Shown here: positions 62,828 to 64,000 of the stretch, in pieces | How positions within the stretch are numbered: the first letter of the stretch is position 1 | Layout: every line of letters begins with the position of its first letter | Source of the DNA: Roseospira navarrensis | Lineage (GTDB): Bacteria; Pseudomonadota; Alphaproteobacteria; Rhodospirillales; Rhodospirillaceae | DNA length: 64,000 nt | NCBI RefSeq assembly: GCF_009601025.1 | Contig: NZ_WIVE01000010.1 | Location: 19,681 to 83,680 of the forward strand | Direction: 5' to 3' | The notes under the pieces: model-generated | The model's input: only the letters and a program-made list of their open reading frames with translations | Databases searched by the model: none | What the model was told of the DNA's origin: nothing | Made by a program: the position numbers and the translations under genes

Positions 62828-63403
62828 TCATGCGCCCTCATTGATCCGCAGAATGGTTGCCCGCGAGGTGCTGAACTCCCGCGCAACCATGGAGACCGAC
62901 GCGCCTTCATTCAGTCTCCGCCGGATCTTCTCCGCTTGGATCCAAGGGCCGCCTTTCGGTCTGCCCAGTTGTTTGCCCTCCGCCTTGGCCCGCTGAAGGC
63001 CCGCTTGGGTCCGTTCGATCAGAATGTCTCGTTCGACCTCGGCAACGGCGGCCAGCGTGGCCAGGATGATCTTACCGGCTCCGTTGGTAAGGTCAGCGTC
63101 ACCGAGTTGCAGGACACGCACTCCGCAGCCCACCTCCGCGAGCCGCTTGACGGTCCCCATGATGTCCTCAGCATTGCGCCCCAGGCGGTCCAGCTTGGTG
63201 ACGATCAGCCGCTTGGGCGTCCGCGTCCTCTGGATGGTGTCGAGCATCTTCAGGAACTCAGGGCGCTCGTCTGCCTTAACGGACCCGCTGATGGTCTCTT
63301 CATAGACTGTGTCCGGCACATACCCGGCGGCCTTGATCTCATGAAGCTGGTTCTCGGTGGTCTGCCCTGCGGTGGACACCCTGGCGTAAACGAACGTCTG
63401 CAT
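62828..63403 (-). CDS. Serine recombinase (resolvase/invertase family)
   Basis: A 191-residue small serine recombinase. The nucleophile is Ser10 in VYARVSTAGQTTENQL, and the catalytic arginines are in RLIVTKLDRLGRNAEDI. The long E-helix (AAVAEVERDILIERTQAGL) is complete, and the C-terminal helix-turn-helix (KIRRRLNEGASVSMVAREFS) binds the site. The size is that of Tn3/gamma-delta resolvases and Hin/Gin invertases. It could resolve multimers of the element or invert DNA. ATG 63403. The 100 bases upstream hold repeated TGTCCAGA sites. Confidence 0.93.
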   Translation of the reverse strand: MQTFVYARVSTAGQTTENQLHEIKAAGYVPDTVYEETISGSVKADERPEFLKMLDTIQRTRTPKRLIVTKLDRLGRNAEDIMGTVKRLAEVGCGVRVLQLGDADLTNGAGKIILATLAAVAEVERDILIERTQAGLQRAKAEGKQLGRPKGGPWIQAEKIRRRLNEGASVSMVAREFSTSRATILRINEGA

Positions 63404-63440
63404 GTCTGCCTCTGAGTGGTCTGAAAGGGTGTTCGTATTC

Positions 63441-63543
63441 GGTGTCCAGATTATGAAGTGTCCAGAACCCCGTCAACCTAATTTGTGAACATGCGATATC
63501 GTGCCTTCTCAAGCCTGTTCATATACGATCGTATGTGGACACC
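63441..63543. promoter_or_regulatory. Candidate res/recombination site upstream of the recombinase gene
   Basis: TGTCCAGA occurs at 63443-63450 and again at 63459-63466, 16 bases apart. GGTGTCCA (63441) is matched in inverse by TGGACACC (63536-63543). ATACGATCGTAT (63523-63534) is a perfect 12-bp palindrome. The AT-rich stretch and position fit the multi-subsite res sites of small serine recombinases. Confidence 0.45.
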
Positions 63544-63711
63544 CTCGGGACCACCCGATGCCCGCTCCGTCTGGCCACCTGGTCCCCTGAGTGCTCCCGG
63601 CGGGTCGGTCCAAGGGTGGGCCGTCGAGGCCCCCCACCGGGGGGAACCTGACGCGCGCCCACCAAGAAACAGGCAGAGAAATCGCTGGGGGTAATTTCAG
63701 CCGCTCTCGCC
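63544..63711. other. GC-rich gap after the candidate res site
   Basis: The sequence returns to high GC, with GGCCCCCCACCGGGGGGAAC-like palindromic runs (63629-63648). No gene was recognised before the DUF3102 frame. Confidence 0.3.
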
Positions 63712-63939
63712 GTGCCCACGCTCACCATGCTGGCCGGGGAGATCAACGACGCCCACCAGGAGGTCCAGCGTCACGCCAAGGGGATGCTGCTGGAGGCCAA
63801 GCGAGCCGGTGAGGCCCTGCTCGCGGTCAAGAAAGAGATCCCCCACGGGCAGTTCAAGGCGTGGGTCGAGGCGAACTGCTCCGTCTCCTATGACACAGCG
63901 AAAGAGTACATGCGGGTCGCAAAAGGCTGTGTAACCTGA
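63712..63939 (+). CDS. DUF3102-like protein, short or truncated
   Basis: 75 residues from GTG 63712 (ATG 63727 is an alternative). EINDAHQEVQRHAKGMLLEA, AVKKEIPHGQFKAWVEANCS and SYDTAKEYMRVAK give the DUF3102 pattern seen in phage and plasmid proteins. Family members continue well beyond the YMRVAK helix, but here TGA follows after GCVT. Another frame is open from there to the window edge, so a frameshift or truncation is likely. No clear ribosome site. Role unknown. Confidence 0.55.
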   Translation: MPTLTMLAGEINDAHQEVQRHAKGMLLEAKRAGEALLAVKKEIPHGQFKAWVEANCSVSYDTAKEYMRVAKGCVT

Positions 63940-64000
63940 TGTCTGGAAATTTTGCACGAGGGGGCGCACCTGCATGCCCATCCGTGGGGCGCGCCCCACG

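Larger units (their letters stand above)
59712..64000. mobile_element. Integrated mobile segment (right end beyond the window)
   Basis: From about 59.7 kb the DNA becomes visibly richer in A and T than everything before it and the gene set changes. It carries an RHH regulator, a RepA-like ATPase, three small overlapping genes, a serine recombinase with a candidate res site, and a DUF3102 gene. None of these is chromosomal housekeeping. The left boundary lies between the typA start and 59822; no attachment repeat or target duplication could be identified. Confidence 0.7.

Noticed and set aside
63697..63999. A 100-codon minus-strand frame at the right edge
   Set aside because: It is antisense to the DUF3102 frame, which has recognisable family motifs, and shows no domain itself.

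Overview
High-GC chromosomal DNA of an alphaproteobacterium. A Rhodospirillales-type purple/non-purple bacterium is the best guess, because DUF4169, IalB, DUF6931-type T6SS and CPA2 genes co-occur with short intergenic spacing and strong GC bias. No rRNA or photosynthesis gene is present, so the genus is not fixed. Most genes are ordinary housekeeping or metabolism in short operons. A type VI secretion block occupies the middle, and a visibly AT-richer mobile segment occupies the last 4 kb.

Layout. 0-7.5 kb: mgtE, a histidinol-phosphatase, a DUF4169 protein, an overlapping dehydratase/aldolase pair that looks like BhcB/BhcC of the beta-hydroxyaspartate cycle, and a DapC-type aminotransferase. 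7.5-19 kb: dps, an EamA exporter, two overlapping coiled-coil proteins, a BI-1/YccA protein, a patatin with an outer-membrane barrel, a zincin, a pterin dehydratase, a large DUF4914-like protein with a PEPCK-like P-loop, tRNA-Gln and a 27-residue membrane-protein gene. 19-32 kb: carbonic anhydrase, pyrF-trpF-DUF3422, an ABC-2 exporter, a fasciclin protein, a CPA2 antiporter, a secreted EndoU-like nuclease, and two polysaccharide genes (GT4 and a WcaJ-type initiating transferase).

32-51.5 kb, all on the minus strand: clpV, hcp, vgrG, DUF6931, fha/tagH, tssJ, tssK, tssL (OmpA-fused), tssM, tagF and two tandem paralogous SAM methyltransferases. Sheath and baseplate genes (tssA, B, C, E, F, G) are absent, so the T6SS is split between loci. 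51.7-59.5 kb: a DadA-like oxidase, an IalB protein, a SpoU methylase, LysE, YjhX, GNAT, a PIN/RHH toxin-antitoxin pair in reversed gene order, and typA.

59.7-64 kb: mobile DNA carrying an RHH regulator with an upstream inverted-repeat operator, a RepA-like ATPase with an unusual hairpin/leader at its start codon, three small overlapping genes, a serine recombinase with a candidate res site, and a short DUF3102 gene at the right edge.

Intergenic regions hold two families of composite palindromic repeats. One is a MITE-like element of about 200 bp with 14-bp terminal inverted repeats (three copies, one interrupted by a perfect 26-bp inverted repeat). The other is a block of about 245 bp present twice. 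The MITE-like elements, the repA-like leader, the 27-residue membrane protein, the EndoU protein and the T6SS-linked methyltransferase pair are the most unusual items.
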